NCBI RefSeq assembly: GCF_007000325.2
Contig: NZ_CP117268.1
Coordinates: forward strand, 434,001 to 498,000
Direction: 5' to 3'
Length of the DNA stretch: 64,000 nucleotides
Source: Rhizobium rhododendri
GTDB lineage: Bacteria > Pseudomonadota > Alphaproteobacteria > Rhizobiales > Rhizobiaceae
Part shown: positions 55,526 through 64,000 of the stretch, piece by piece
How positions within the stretch are numbered: the first letter of the stretch is position 1
Layout of the letters: the number at the start of each line of letters is the position of its first letter
Position numbers and translations under genes: made by a program
Notes under the pieces: model-generated
Seen by the model: the letters and a program-made list of their open reading frames with translations, nothing else
Databases searched by the model: none
What the model was told of the DNA's origin: nothing

Positions 55526-56395
55526 TTACTTGACGGCGCCGGCGGTCAGGCCGCGCACGTAATAGCGTTGAAGAAGGAAGAACAGCAGAAGGCAGGGGAT
55601 CATCGTCACGGTGATGCCGGCCTGCAGGGCGCCCCAGTCGATGATGCCGTACATCCCGGAGGAGACATTGACGAGCATGATGGGAAGCGTGAACTTGTTT
55701 TGCTCCGAGAGGAAAATCAGCGCCGCCAGAAATTCGTTCCAGGAATTGAGGAAGGCGAACATCGCGACGGTCGCGACGCCCGGAAGCGCGATTGGCAGCA
55801 TGATCCGCCGCAGGATGGTGGTCTGCGACGCGCCATCGATGCGGCCGGCCTCGATCAGCGCCTGTGGTACGGCATCGAAAGCGTTGCGCATCATGAAGAT
55901 CGAGAACGGCAGCTGGAAGGTCACATAGATAAGCACCAGGCCGACCAAACTGTTCTGCAGGTGGATGACCTTCAGGATGAGGAACAGCGGCGTCAGGATC
56001 GACTGAAACGGGATCATCATCGTCGCCATCACCATGATGAAGATCAGCGACTGGCCGGGAAAGCGGAATTTCGAAAAGCCGTAGCCGGCCGGCACCGATA
56101 TCAGCACAGTCAGCACCACCGTGCCGATGGCGATGGCGACGGAGTTGAGAGCGTAGACATACCAGCCGGCGCCGACGTGTTCGAGACGGCGATAGTTCTC
56201 CAGCGAAAAAGCCTTGGAAAAAAGCGCGACCGGATGGGCCAGCGCCTCTGCCGCTGGCTTGAAGGAGTTGGCGAAGGACCAGACGATCGGCATGATGAAG
56301 AAGATCGAAAACACGATCGAGACAGCCAGAAAGGCGAGCTTCGCGGTCCCGTCGGCGCGCCGCCTCGGCGCAACGGTCGAAGGCACCGGGGTCAT
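55526..56395 (-). CDS. sugar ABC importer permease (MalG/CUT1 type)
   Basis: 289 residues from ATG 56395; six membrane segments. The EAA loop is ALIEAGRIDGASQTTILRRI. It overlaps the upstream permease by four bases. A longer in-frame reading (starting 56782) lies wholly in the other permease gene and is not real. It is the second half of the CUT1 permease pair. Confidence 0.92.
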   Translation of the reverse strand: MTPVPSTVAPRRRADGTAKLAFLAVSIVFSIFFIMPIVWSFANSFKPAAEALAHPVALFSKAFSLENYRRLEHVGAGWYVYALNSVAIAIGTVVLTVLISVPAGYGFSKFRFPGQSLIFIMVMATMMIPFQSILTPLFLILKVIHLQNSLVGLVLIYVTFQLPFSIFMMRNAFDAVPQALIEAGRIDGASQTTILRRIMLPIALPGVATVAMFAFLNSWNEFLAALIFLSEQNKFTLPIMLVNVSSGMYGIIDWGALQAGITVTMIPCLLLFFLLQRYYVRGLTAGAVK

Positions 56396-57351
56396 CGCTC
56401 GCCCTCCGGACCTTGGCGCAGGAACACGAACTGGATGGAACTGATCGCCACCAGCACGACCAGCAGCGAGAAGGAGATCGCCGAGCCGTATCCGAGACGG
56501 TAGGAGGAGAAGGATGCCAGATAGATCGAGTAGACCGCCGAGATCGTGCTGTTCTGAGGCCCGCCCTGGGTGATGATGAAGAACTGATCGAAGGCGAGCA
56601 TCGACGAGGTGATGTTGAGGATCAACGCCAGCATGATCGAATTGCGCATCAGCGGCAGGGTGATCCGCCGAAAGCGGCTGAAAGGACTGGCGCCGTCGAT
56701 CTTTGCTGCCTCGATGATATCGTCGGGAATGCCTTGCAACCCCGTCAGCAGGATCACCATGGTGAAGCCCGCCGTTTTCCACACGACCATCAGGATGATG
56801 ACGGCAAGCGCTGTCCAGAAACTTTCCAGTGGTCTTGGCGCGCTGTTGACCAGGCCGACGGCCTGCAGGAGTTCAGCGAAAACGCCATTGTCTGGATTGA
56901 GGAGCCACATCCACAGCGTCGATGCCGCGCCGAAGCCGATGACCACGGGAAGGAAGTAGATGGTGCGAAAGAAGCCGGCGATCCGCATCGGGCGATCGAC
57001 CAGCAGCGCCAGCGGAAAGGCGACCAAGAAAAGGGCTGTCGTCACCAGAAAGGTGTACAGCATGGTGAAGCCGAGCGAATGCCAGAGCTGGGTATCGCCG
57101 GCGAGCTCGATGTAATTGGCAAGGCCGATGAACTTCGTCCTACCGAGTAGCGGCCAGTTATAAAAACTCATCCAGACCGTCATGATCAACGGCAGAATGA
57201 ACAGCAGCAGAATGAAGAGCGTGCTTGGTAGGATGAACAGCAGTCCCAGCCAACCCGTCGGCTCGGGCTTGTTGGCGCGTCCGTGATCTGCAGATGCCCG
57301 CATGCCTGGGTTTGAAGACAACTGAGTTTCCGCTTCGTTGAGAGCATTCAA
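56392..57351 (-). CDS. sugar ABC importer permease (MalF/CUT1 type)
   Basis: 319 residues. A cytoplasmic N-terminus of about 35 residues precedes the first helix (GWLGLLFILPSTLFILLLFI). The EAA loop is DDIIEAAKIDGASPFSRFRR. About six membrane segments. It forms the channel with the MalG-type partner. A hairpin lies between it and the binding-protein gene. Confidence 0.92.
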   Translation of the reverse strand: MNALNEAETQLSSNPGMRASADHGRANKPEPTGWLGLLFILPSTLFILLLFILPLIMTVWMSFYNWPLLGRTKFIGLANYIELAGDTQLWHSLGFTMLYTFLVTTALFLVAFPLALLVDRPMRIAGFFRTIYFLPVVIGFGAASTLWMWLLNPDNGVFAELLQAVGLVNSAPRPLESFWTALAVIILMVVWKTAGFTMVILLTGLQGIPDDIIEAAKIDGASPFSRFRRITLPLMRNSIMLALILNITSSMLAFDQFFIITQGGPQNSTISAVYSIYLASFSSYRLGYGSAISFSLLVVLVAISSIQFVFLRQGPEGER

Positions 57352-57369
57352 TGGGGATGGTGTGCTACC

Positions 57370-57393
57370 GCAGGACGGAGGGTGCCGCCCTGC
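57370..57393 (-). other. stem-loop between binding protein and permease genes
   Basis: GCAGGACGG-AGGGTG-CCGCCCTGC, a nine-pair stem with one mismatch, 17 bases after the binding-protein stop. As in many importers it probably raises the relative level of the binding-protein message. Confidence 0.5.
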
Positions 57394-57409
57394 GCCTGTG
57401 ATTGGAACA

Positions 57410-58657
57410 TCAGTTCGGGTTGGTGCGCTTCAGGATTTTCGTGAAATCGTCCTGCGTCTTGGCGATCGAACCATTGACGTCATCGCCGAAGATCGCGCCC
57501 TGGATCAGGTTGACGAACGGCCCCGTGCGGCTGACGAAGAGTTCGTCGGACGAGAAGGTGTAGGGCGTCCGGGCCTTGGCAAGCACATCATAGGCAGTGA
57601 GGTTGCGCGGGTCGAACTTGGCATAGGCTTCCTTGGCAAGGTCGGTGCGCGACGGCATGCCGGATTCCTGGGTGATGAACACCTGCTGGTCCGGCTGCAT
57701 GTAGAAATTCACGAAGTCGAGGGCGACCTTCTTCTTCGCAGGAGCGATGCCCTTCATCAGCGCCAAGGTATCGCCGCCGGCAAAGCTGGACGCGCCGTTC
57801 TTCGGGCCGGGAATCGGCGCCACCGCGAACTTTACGTCAGGATATTTGCTGGTCAGCAGATTGACGATATAGGAGCCGGTCATCAGGATCCCGACCTTGC
57901 CGGAGGCGAAGGCTTCGACGGCGTTGTTGCCATTGCCCGAGCGCGAGGTCGGGTGGATGGCACCGGCCTTCCACATGTCGCGGTAGGCGGCGATGGTCTC
58001 GCGCATGGCCGGTGTGTCGACCGTGGCGGTCTTGCCGTCGACGCTCAGGATATCGGTGCCCGCCGCCCAGATATGCGGCAGGAAGTCATAGATCAGCCAG
58101 CTGCCGGAATTGGCGACAAAATAGAAGCCGTAGGTGCTGTTGCCGAGCGCCGTGATCTTCTTGGCATCCGCAGCGATCTCGTCGAGCGATGCCGGCGGCT
58201 TGGACGGATCGAGGCCGGCCTTGGTGAACAGGTCGGTGTTGTAGGCGATGATCGAGGCGTCGGGCAGGGCCGGGACGCCGTAGACCTTATCGTTATAGGT
58301 GGCCAGGCGAATATGCGAAGGGCTCATGGCGCTTGCGTAAGGGGCGGACTTGACGAAGTCGCTGATGTCTTCGAGGCTATCGGCCGCCGCGAATGTCGGC
58401 AGGTAGATCAAATCGAGGACAGCGCCATCGGGGGCAGCGCCGCCGGCGATGGCGGCGCCGAGTTTCGGCACCATCTGCTCGGCGGTGATTTGCGTGACGT
58501 TGACCTTGTCGGCATGGGACGCGTTGTAGTGGTCGGCAAGCGCCTGAAGCACGGCGCCGGACGAGGTCCTAACCCAGAGGGTGATGTCTTCGGCGCTTGC
58601 AAGCGACGTGCTCGCCAAAAGCGAAAGTGCTATGAGCGCCAATTTGATTTTGTGCAT
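57410..58657 (-). CDS. extracellular sugar-binding protein of CUT1 ABC importer
   Basis: 415 residues; SBP_bac_1 family. The signal peptide is HKIKLALIALSLLASTSLAS with cleavage near ASA-ED. The domain shows DITLWVRTSSGAVLQALADH and later PALPDASIIAYNTDLFTKAG. It is the first gene of the five-gene operon (binding protein, MalF, MalG, GH127, ATPase). The enzyme in the operon suggests beta-L-arabinofuranose-containing oligosaccharides from plant cell walls as ligand. Confidence 0.92.
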   Translation of the reverse strand: MHKIKLALIALSLLASTSLASAEDITLWVRTSSGAVLQALADHYNASHADKVNVTQITAEQMVPKLGAAIAGGAAPDGAVLDLIYLPTFAAADSLEDISDFVKSAPYASAMSPSHIRLATYNDKVYGVPALPDASIIAYNTDLFTKAGLDPSKPPASLDEIAADAKKITALGNSTYGFYFVANSGSWLIYDFLPHIWAAGTDILSVDGKTATVDTPAMRETIAAYRDMWKAGAIHPTSRSGNGNNAVEAFASGKVGILMTGSYIVNLLTSKYPDVKFAVAPIPGPKNGASSFAGGDTLALMKGIAPAKKKVALDFVNFYMQPDQQVFITQESGMPSRTDLAKEAYAKFDPRNLTAYDVLAKARTPYTFSSDELFVSRTGPFVNLIQGAIFGDDVNGSIAKTQDDFTKILKRTNPN

Positions 58658-58757
58658 AAGCGTTCCCTTTTTTCGTTGCCGTCAAGCACCTTTGTTTGAC
58701 GTTGCCATGACGCTATTCGAGAAAAATCGGTATGTCGACATTGTGTGTGCAAAAATA

Positions 58758-58806
58758 TGCAAAAACCTTTTTGCAAAGTATATGTCCTTTGCTAAAACCT
58801 TTTGGC
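58758..58806. promoter_or_regulatory. two LacI-type operators between divergent genes
   Basis: A perfect palindrome TGCAAAAA-CC-TTTTTGCA (58758-58775) and a near copy GCTAAAA-CC-TTTTGGC (58791-58806, six of seven pairs) have centres 32 bp apart, about three helical turns. Both lie between the binding-protein operon and the LacI gene. They are very likely the target of that regulator and would let it control both sides. Confidence 0.7.
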
Positions 58807-58829
58807 AACGAAAATCCGGGACCCCTATT

Positions 58830-59831
58830 TTGACAAGCCTCGCCCATCGCCGCCGCACCATCCGAGACGTCGCCAAGCGCGCCGGCGTTAGCATCTCGAC
58901 CGTTTCGAATGCGCTGAACGACACCGGCCGCGTGAACGAGGAAACGCGCCTACGGGTAAAGCAGATAGCCGCCGAGATCGGCTTTCGCCCAAGTTCGCTG
59001 GCGAGGGGATTGCTCAGCAAGCGAACCTCGACGATCGGCATGTTGACGAACGACACCTATGGCCGCTTGACGTTGCCGATGACGGCAGGTGTGTCGGAGG
59101 CGCTTGTCAGCCAGGGCGTTTCGGTTTTTCTCTGCGCCACCAACAACGACCCCGCTCTTGCGAAACTTCATCTCGAAGCGCTGCTGGACAAGCATGTCGA
59201 CGGCATCATTTTCACGGCGACCCGGCTGGATGTCGTTCCGCCAGTCGAGCTTCTCAATCTTTCGATCCCGGTCGTCTATGCTTTTGCGAAGGGTCCGGCC
59301 GGAAGTCTGTCATTCCTGCCCGACGACGTGCAAGGCGCGCGACTTGCCGTCGACCATCTGGTGGGGTTGTCGAGACGGACCATCATCCACATCACCGGTC
59401 CCGAGGATTATCTGGCGGCCCGGCTACGCGCCAGATCCTACCGGGATAGCTATGGCGCGGGGGCGGAAGTGCTGTTCGGCGACTGGACGGAGGAGTGGGG
59501 GCACGCGGCGATCGACATGATCTTCGAGCGAGACGCGACGCCCGATGCGATCTTTTGTGGCAACGACCAGATCGCCCGCGGGGTGATCGATGCCTTGCGC
59601 GACCGCGGGGTGCGTGTTCCCCAGGACGTCGCGGTCGTTGGCTTCGACAATTGGGAGGTCATTGCCGAGCAGACGCGGCCGGCCCTGACGACGATCGACA
59701 TGGAGTTGAAGGAGCTCGGGCGGCGGGCGGGCCTTGCCATTCTGGGCCTCACCAAGGGCGAGGCGATTGCGCCCGGTGAGCGGGGCATTGCCTGCCGGCT
59801 CGTCGTTCGTCAAAGCAGCGGCCGAAACTGA
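58830..59831 (+). CDS. LacI-family regulator of the arabino-oligosaccharide operon
   Basis: 333 residues from TTG 58830; an ATG at 58782 would add 16 residues but lies between the two operators. HTH: RRTIRDVAKRAGVSISTVSN, then ALNDTGRVNEETRLRVKQIA. The effector domain includes GMLTNDTYGRLTLPMTAGVS and DAIFCGNDQIARGVIDALRD. Divergent from the GH127 operon, it should repress it until an arabinoside binds. The start codon is uncertain. Confidence 0.87.
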   Translation: MTSLAHRRRTIRDVAKRAGVSISTVSNALNDTGRVNEETRLRVKQIAAEIGFRPSSLARGLLSKRTSTIGMLTNDTYGRLTLPMTAGVSEALVSQGVSVFLCATNNDPALAKLHLEALLDKHVDGIIFTATRLDVVPPVELLNLSIPVVYAFAKGPAGSLSFLPDDVQGARLAVDHLVGLSRRTIIHITGPEDYLAARLRARSYRDSYGAGAEVLFGDWTEEWGHAAIDMIFERDATPDAIFCGNDQIARGVIDALRDRGVRVPQDVAVVGFDNWEVIAEQTRPALTTIDMELKELGRRAGLAILGLTKGEAIAPGERGIACRLVVRQSSGRN

Positions 59832-59922
59832 AGGCTAGGCCGTCCCGCTCTTGTGGTATGGGATCAAAGCGACTCTGGCCGCTTCGATCCGGTGTCCTGC
59901 GCGTCGGCTTGGCTCTACTGCC

Positions 59923-60699
59923 TCACGCTGCCTTGGATTTTTCCAGCGACGCGAACTGCTTCGACCAATCCGCATACCAGGCCTGGAACAGGGCAAACTG
60001 TTTTTCGACGTAATCGCGCTGGCTGTCCGACAGGCTGTCGGTCTCGTTGAAATGCAGCGTAAATTCGGGATTGCCGGTGAGAACGAGCATGTGCTTGTAA
60101 TAGAGCACCAGATCCGGGCCTTCATCGAAGCAAGAGAGCACGCCGAGGGCGCTTTCGAGTTCCAGCGCATGGGCGCGGGCAACCGCATCGCCCCCTGCCG
60201 CCGCCTGGGCGAGCGCGACCAGATGCAGGATTTCCTTGGGCAGAACATTGCCGATGCCGGTGATGGCGCCGGACGCGCCGCAGTTTACGAACCCGTGGAA
60301 CACAGCCGTATCGGCACCGACCATGAGCGTCACTTGATCGTCGCGGCTGGTGATGTTTTCCGAAGCGTAGCGCAGGTCTGAGGGGCCGCCGAATTCCTTG
60401 AAGCCGATCAGGTTCTTGTGGTCGTTGCGAAGATCGAAGACCAACTCGGCGCGGGTCGCAAAGCCATAATAGGGGCTGTTGTAGATCACCGCCAGAAGGT
60501 TGGGTGCCGCCGACAGGATGGTCTTGAAATGGTCGCGCTGGGCAGACGCCGAGGTGCCGCGCGACAGGACCCTTGGAATGACCATCAGACCATGCCCGCC
60601 GACCTTTTGGGCGTGGGCCGCATGCTCGGCGGCGATCTTGGTGTTGACGGCGCCGGTGCCGACAATCACCCGCAGGCCGGCCGGCGATCATGGACGATT
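59923..60699 (-). pseudogene. 5'-truncated DapA-family aldolase/synthase
   Basis: The readable part (about 250 residues) is a DHDPS/N-acetylneuraminate lyase barrel: MVIPRVLSRGTSASAQRDHF, the Tyr63 of VIYNSPYYG, and the Schiff-base Lys91 of LIGFKEFGG. About 75 N-terminal residues, including the family GGTTGE motif, are missing, and the remaining part abuts the M24 gene end without its own ribosome site. The retained part is free of stops. The full family member would split or join 2-keto acids. It is listed as broken, but a short product from ATG 60669 cannot be excluded. Confidence 0.65.
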
Positions 60700-60703
60700 G
60701 CTG

Positions 60704-61849
60704 TCAATTGGCGAATGGCTCGGCCGGTCCTTTTGCGGGGGTCGTGAACCAGCGCGGCCCGGTTTCCGTCATGTAGATGTGGTCCTCCAGCCGGAGACCG
60801 AAGCGCTCCGGAAAGACGATCATTGGCTCGTTAGAAAAGCACATTCCAGGTGCGAGAACGGTCGCATTGCCACGGACCAGATAGGGCTCTTCATGAATGT
60901 CCAGCCCAAGCCCATGGCCGGCGCGATGCGGAAGGCCAGGCAGCCGGTAGTCGGGGCCAAGACCATATCTCGACAGTACGGCGCGCGCGGCGTCGTCGAG
61001 CGTGCTGCACGCCGCGCCGATTTTCGCGGCATCAAAGACCGCCTGTTGCGCTTCCCGCTCGATTGTCCAGGCCCGGGCAAAGTCTTCGTCCGGGTCTTCC
61101 AAGACGTAGGTTCTCGTCAGGTCCGAATGATAGCCGTCGATGCGGCAACCCGTATCGACGAGGACGACGTCGCCGGCATGGTAGACTTGGTCTCCATCGA
61201 CGCCGTGGGGCAGGGAGGTGGCCTCGGCAAAGGACACGATGCAGAAGCTGGATCCGTCGGGGACACCGAGCGCCCGGTGCTGCTCATCGATATATTGCAC
61301 AACCTGCGAGGCGCGGATGCCCGGCTTGATGAAGGCATTCGCGCGTCGCTGCACCTCGAGCGTCAGGTTCATGGCGAACTGGATGAGGTCGATCTCGGCG
61401 CTGGATTTGCACAGGCGCAGGTCGCGGATCATCCTCCCGCCATCGACGAGGCGTTCCGCACCAAGATTCTGTGCAAGCGCGTGATAGACGAAGAGCGGCA
61501 AGGCGTCGTCGAGCGCCAGGCGGCTGTTCGGAGGAAGCAACGCGCTGATGAGGGCGGCACTGCTTTCCTCCTCCTGCCATACGACGACCTCGCCCGGCAA
61601 CCTCGCCAACGTCTCCACCCGGCCAAGCTCAAAGCCTGGGACGATGTAGTAGAGAGCGCTGGGCGTCACCAGCGCTCCCAGCAAACGCTCGCTCTGATGC
61701 CACACCAGGCCGGTAAAATAACGCAGACTTTCTGTCGGGCCGAGCAGGATGCCGCCGCAATCGGCAGCCGCCAGCACCTGTTGCAATAGCCCAACCCGCT
61801 GCAAGCGCTCCGGGTCATCGATCCTTGCGACGGGGAAATTCCATTCCAT
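60704..61849 (-). CDS. M24-family peptidase (Xaa-Pro aminopeptidase-like)
   Basis: 381 residues; pita-bread fold. Five metal ligands are in place: two Asp in VVLVDTGCRIDGYHSDLTRT, His in AGHGLGLDIHEEP, Glu in FSNEPMIVF and Glu in LRLEDHIYMT. The N-terminal creatinase-like domain (about 1-150) suggests a Xaa-Pro aminopeptidase or a creatinase-like amidinohydrolase. The ATG at 61849 follows AGGAG. With the DapA remnant and GntR gene on the same strand it looks like part of a catabolic unit. Confidence 0.9.
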   Translation of the reverse strand: MEWNFPVARIDDPERLQRVGLLQQVLAAADCGGILLGPTESLRYFTGLVWHQSERLLGALVTPSALYYIVPGFELGRVETLARLPGEVVVWQEEESSAALISALLPPNSRLALDDALPLFVYHALAQNLGAERLVDGGRMIRDLRLCKSSAEIDLIQFAMNLTLEVQRRANAFIKPGIRASQVVQYIDEQHRALGVPDGSSFCIVSFAEATSLPHGVDGDQVYHAGDVVLVDTGCRIDGYHSDLTRTYVLEDPDEDFARAWTIEREAQQAVFDAAKIGAACSTLDDAARAVLSRYGLGPDYRLPGLPHRAGHGLGLDIHEEPYLVRGNATVLAPGMCFSNEPMIVFPERFGLRLEDHIYMTETGPRWFTTPAKGPAEPFAN

Positions 61850-61995
61850 GTGTGGGCTCCTGCAGCGTTCGGCAATCAATGATTTGAAGACGTGGTGGTA
61901 ATGGCGGTTTGGAATGGACCGTTACGAAAAGCGTCCAGTCCGAAACGGGTTTTCGGCAGCGCTCGACACGCGGATCACCCGTGCGGCGGGTGACG

Positions 61996-62688
61996 CTAGA
62001 CGATCGTGATGCGACGGGCGTTGCCGGCATCGCGGGCAACATATTCCTGGATCTGCGCAACAATCTGGTCCGCGTGGCCGGTTGCCAGCGCATCGGCTTT
62101 CTCGACGTCCTGGGCCTCGATCGTGGCGATCGTCTCCTCGTGCTCATCGACATATTGCCGTGGCAATCGGTCGTCGAACGTCGAATAGTAGAGCCTCAGG
62201 ATACGGCGTCCCTCATCCAGCAGCCGGGAGAAGAAGGTCGTATAATAGTGGTTGCCGGCCAGTTCCGCGATTGCGACGTGAAAGTCGCGATTCGCCTCGA
62301 TCATCGCGTAGGCATCCCTGGACGCCACAGCCTGAGCGAAATCCGCTTGGCACGCGCGGATGTGGGCCATGGCGGTAGAATTGCGCTTGTGGGCGGCACC
62401 GCGTGTCGTCACGCGATACATCAATGTCAGTGCTTCGAAATAGGTGGGAAGCGTCGCGAAATCGATGGCCGCGACAATGGTGCTGCGGTTCGGCAAGGTG
62501 GTGATCAGTCCATCGGCAGACAGCCGCAAAAGGGCTTCCCGGATCGGCGTCCTCGACATTCCAAAGCGCTCAGACAACTTGACCTCGTCGAGAGGACAGC
62601 CGGGCGCCAATGTCATGGCAAGAATCTCCTGCCTGATGGTCGCGTAGACTGTCTGGGTGCCAGAACCGCGTGTGCGGACCAATTCCAT
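61996..62688 (-). CDS. GntR-family regulator with FCD domain
   Basis: 230 residues. N-terminal winged HTH (TVYATIRQEILAMTLAPGCP, FGMSRTPIREALLRLSADGL) and a C-terminal all-helical FCD ligand domain (residues about 85-215) with ANRDFHVAIAELAGN and the metal/ligand histidines typical of the group. FCD regulators respond to organic acids or sugar acids. It is upstream of, and on the same strand as, the M24 gene, separated by 146 bp, and probably controls that unit. Confidence 0.9.
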   Translation of the reverse strand: MELVRTRGSGTQTVYATIRQEILAMTLAPGCPLDEVKLSERFGMSRTPIREALLRLSADGLITTLPNRSTIVAAIDFATLPTYFEALTLMYRVTTRGAAHKRNSTAMAHIRACQADFAQAVASRDAYAMIEANRDFHVAIAELAGNHYYTTFFSRLLDEGRRILRLYYSTFDDRLPRQYVDEHEETIATIEAQDVEKADALATGHADQIVAQIQEYVARDAGNARRITIV

Positions 62689-62805
62689 ATAGCGTTCCCG
62701 TTATGTCAATGCAGCCGGAGAATGCGATCAGTGGCAATCTGCGTGCAATCTGTCGACAGGTATTTAATATGGAAATGTTTAAACGTCCAGCACATGCTTT
62801 TTGAT

Positions 62806-63834
62806 TTATGTATTTCTTAGCATCGGGACCTGGCTAGGCGATGATGCGGTCTCACCTTCAAGGAGCGCACACTTCAGAAGAAGGGGTTTATCGGCTTCGG
62901 AAAACTCGCGGCGGCCCAAGATCATTTCCACCGCCGCGGCAGCGACCGCCGCTATCGGCTGTCGGATAGTGCTCAATCGTGGCGTCGTCATGTAAGAAAG
63001 AGGAATGCCGTCGAACCCGACAATGCTAAGGGCAGCGGGTATGGGAATGCCGAGGTCGTAGGCAGCCCGCATGCAGCCGATTGCCTGCTGATCTGAGCTC
63101 GCCAGGATCGCCGTCGGCCTCTCGTTGCGTGCCTGTGCCAGCAAATAACTCCCGGCCCGCAAGCCACCTTCATAATCGAATGTGGCCTCCACGACCATGG
63201 TACTGCACGATTGGCCGCTGCTGCCGTTGAAAACCTCAACGGCCTCCAGATAGCCACTGAGACGATCATTTGCAGGGACAGAGTCGGACGGCCCGGATAC
63301 GATACCGATACTGCGATGGCCCAAATTCAAAAGATATTCCGCGCCAAGCCTCGCGCCCTGACGATGGTTGGCAGCAACGCCCGGATAATCCTTAATTAGC
63401 CGGTCGAGCACGACGAGCGGCAAACCAAGAGGAGGTTTCGTTGCGTGAAAGCCGTCACTGGGAACAAGGATGATCCCATCGACCTTGCGTCCGACCAGTT
63501 GCTCCAGCCGGTCTGCTTCCTTTGCAACGTCATCGAGCGAGGTCATGAAGATGACATTGTAGCCGAACGATGCTGCGGCCTGCTCCGCACCCTGCACAAC
63601 TTCGGCAAAAAAAGGGTTGGACAAATTCGGGATCACGATTCCGATCAGCCTGCTCACTCTGCTTCGCATGCTGCGAGCATGGGGGTCCGGTCGATAGCCA
63701 AGCTCCGCAATGACCTTATCAACGCTGTCGCGCACGTCCTGCGCCACGGAAGCGTGGCCATTCAGCACCCTGGAAACAGTCCCAGTCGCGACCCCGGCGC
63801 GCTTGGCAACGTCTCGTATCCCGACCTTCTTCAT
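62806..63834 (-). CDS. LacI-family transcriptional regulator
   Basis: 342 residues. HTH: GIRDVAKRAGVATGTVSRVL, then NGHASVAQDVRDSVDKVIAE. The effector domain is complete (GIVIPNLSNPFFAEVVQGAE and SIVGFDGIPLSYMTTPRLST). It is the third LacI regulator in the window. Its target is probably the gene to the right of the window, beyond the palindrome at 63966-63975. The inducer is not predictable. Confidence 0.92.
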   Translation of the reverse strand: MKKVGIRDVAKRAGVATGTVSRVLNGHASVAQDVRDSVDKVIAELGYRPDPHARSMRSRVSRLIGIVIPNLSNPFFAEVVQGAEQAAASFGYNVIFMTSLDDVAKEADRLEQLVGRKVDGIILVPSDGFHATKPPLGLPLVVLDRLIKDYPGVAANHRQGARLGAEYLLNLGHRSIGIVSGPSDSVPANDRLSGYLEAVEVFNGSSGQSCSTMVVEATFDYEGGLRAGSYLLAQARNERPTAILASSDQQAIGCMRAAYDLGIPIPAALSIVGFDGIPLSYMTTPRLSTIRQPIAAVAAAAVEMILGRREFSEADKPLLLKCALLEGETASSPSQVPMLRNT

Positions 63835-63965
63835 TTTCAGGCTCTGCCTATGTGCTTCGGAGACCGAACGTCCGATTTACCCTGTCTCATATCGATGGAG
63901 ATCCGCGCGCTCAATAGCCGTCATTTGACCTGAGTTTGAGAGCGAACTTTGCTTCGCGCAATATA

Positions 63966-63975
63966 GAACCGGTTC
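63966..63975. promoter_or_regulatory. LacI-type operator core
   Basis: GAACCGGTTC, a perfect palindrome within TAGAACCGGTTCAT, resembles the CG-centred operators of LacI regulators. It lies 132 bp before the LacI start, in what is probably a divergent promoter region that continues outside the window. Confidence 0.45.
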
Positions 63976-64000
63976 ATGTCACGCTGTCAATTTCCTGGCC

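Noticed and set aside
57338-58699. A 453-codon open frame antisense to the sugar-binding protein
   Set aside because: It is a composition-driven shadow of the binding-protein gene, which has a signal peptide and family motifs.

Overview
The window looks like an accessory stretch of a Rhizobiales genome (Rhizobium, Agrobacterium or a close relative). The base composition is moderately GC-rich. It carries many ABC sugar and peptide importers with LacI, RpiR, GntR and LysR regulators, a D-psicose 3-epimerase that I recognise as very close to the Agrobacterium enzyme, rhizobial-type small secreted proteins, and HWE-type and CHASE4/GGDEF signalling proteins. Three toxin-antitoxin modules, an IS6-family element and many broken genes suggest a large plasmid, chromid or genomic island, but no replication or conjugation gene is present, so that is inference.

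Layout. (1) 1-8.3 kb: an RpiR-type regulator (cut by the window edge) diverges from an operon for an M81/MlrC-type metallopeptidase, a Dpp-like peptide importer (binding protein, two permeases, one fused double ATPase) and a RidA-type deaminase. (2) 8.4-44 kb: a mosaic, rearranged region. It mixes intact genes with remnants: frameshifted or truncated LysR, AraC, sugar isomerase, SDR, condensation-domain, helicase and transposase genes. Intact parts include a GGDEF-EAL protein, a CHASE4-GGDEF protein, an HWE sensor kinase, a chemoreceptor-CheW pair and an HD-GYP protein (cyclic-di-GMP and taxis signalling); three PIN-toxin modules; two separate ArsR-AHSA1 gene pairs; and a LysR-controlled reductase, NmrA and serine hydrolase operon. 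At 32.0-33.3 kb two small genes resembling HxsD and the N-terminus of HxsB (His-Xaa-Ser peptide maturation) are cut by an IS6-like element. (3) 44.1-51.9 kb: a LacI regulator diverging from a sugar ABC importer and two sugar 3-epimerases, one a D-psicose (allulose) 3-epimerase, which together form a probable ketohexose uptake and conversion locus. (4) 52.4-59.8 kb: a five-gene operon for an arabino-oligosaccharide importer with a GH127 beta-L-arabinofuranosidase, divergent from a LacI regulator with two TGCAAAA-type operators. (5) 59.9-63.9 kb: a truncated DapA-family gene, an M24 peptidase, a GntR/FCD regulator and a third LacI regulator.

The most unusual signals are a TACY tandem repeat and palindrome just before the start of a toxin-antitoxin operon; a short dispersed motif around GTTCGAATCC...TCAAGGCG found at nine intergenic places; a sensor kinase whose best-placed start codon reads ATC; the interrupted His-Xaa-Ser-like genes; and a duplicated small secreted protein gene of which one copy has decayed while its downstream hairpin was kept. 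No rRNA, tRNA or CRISPR array was found.
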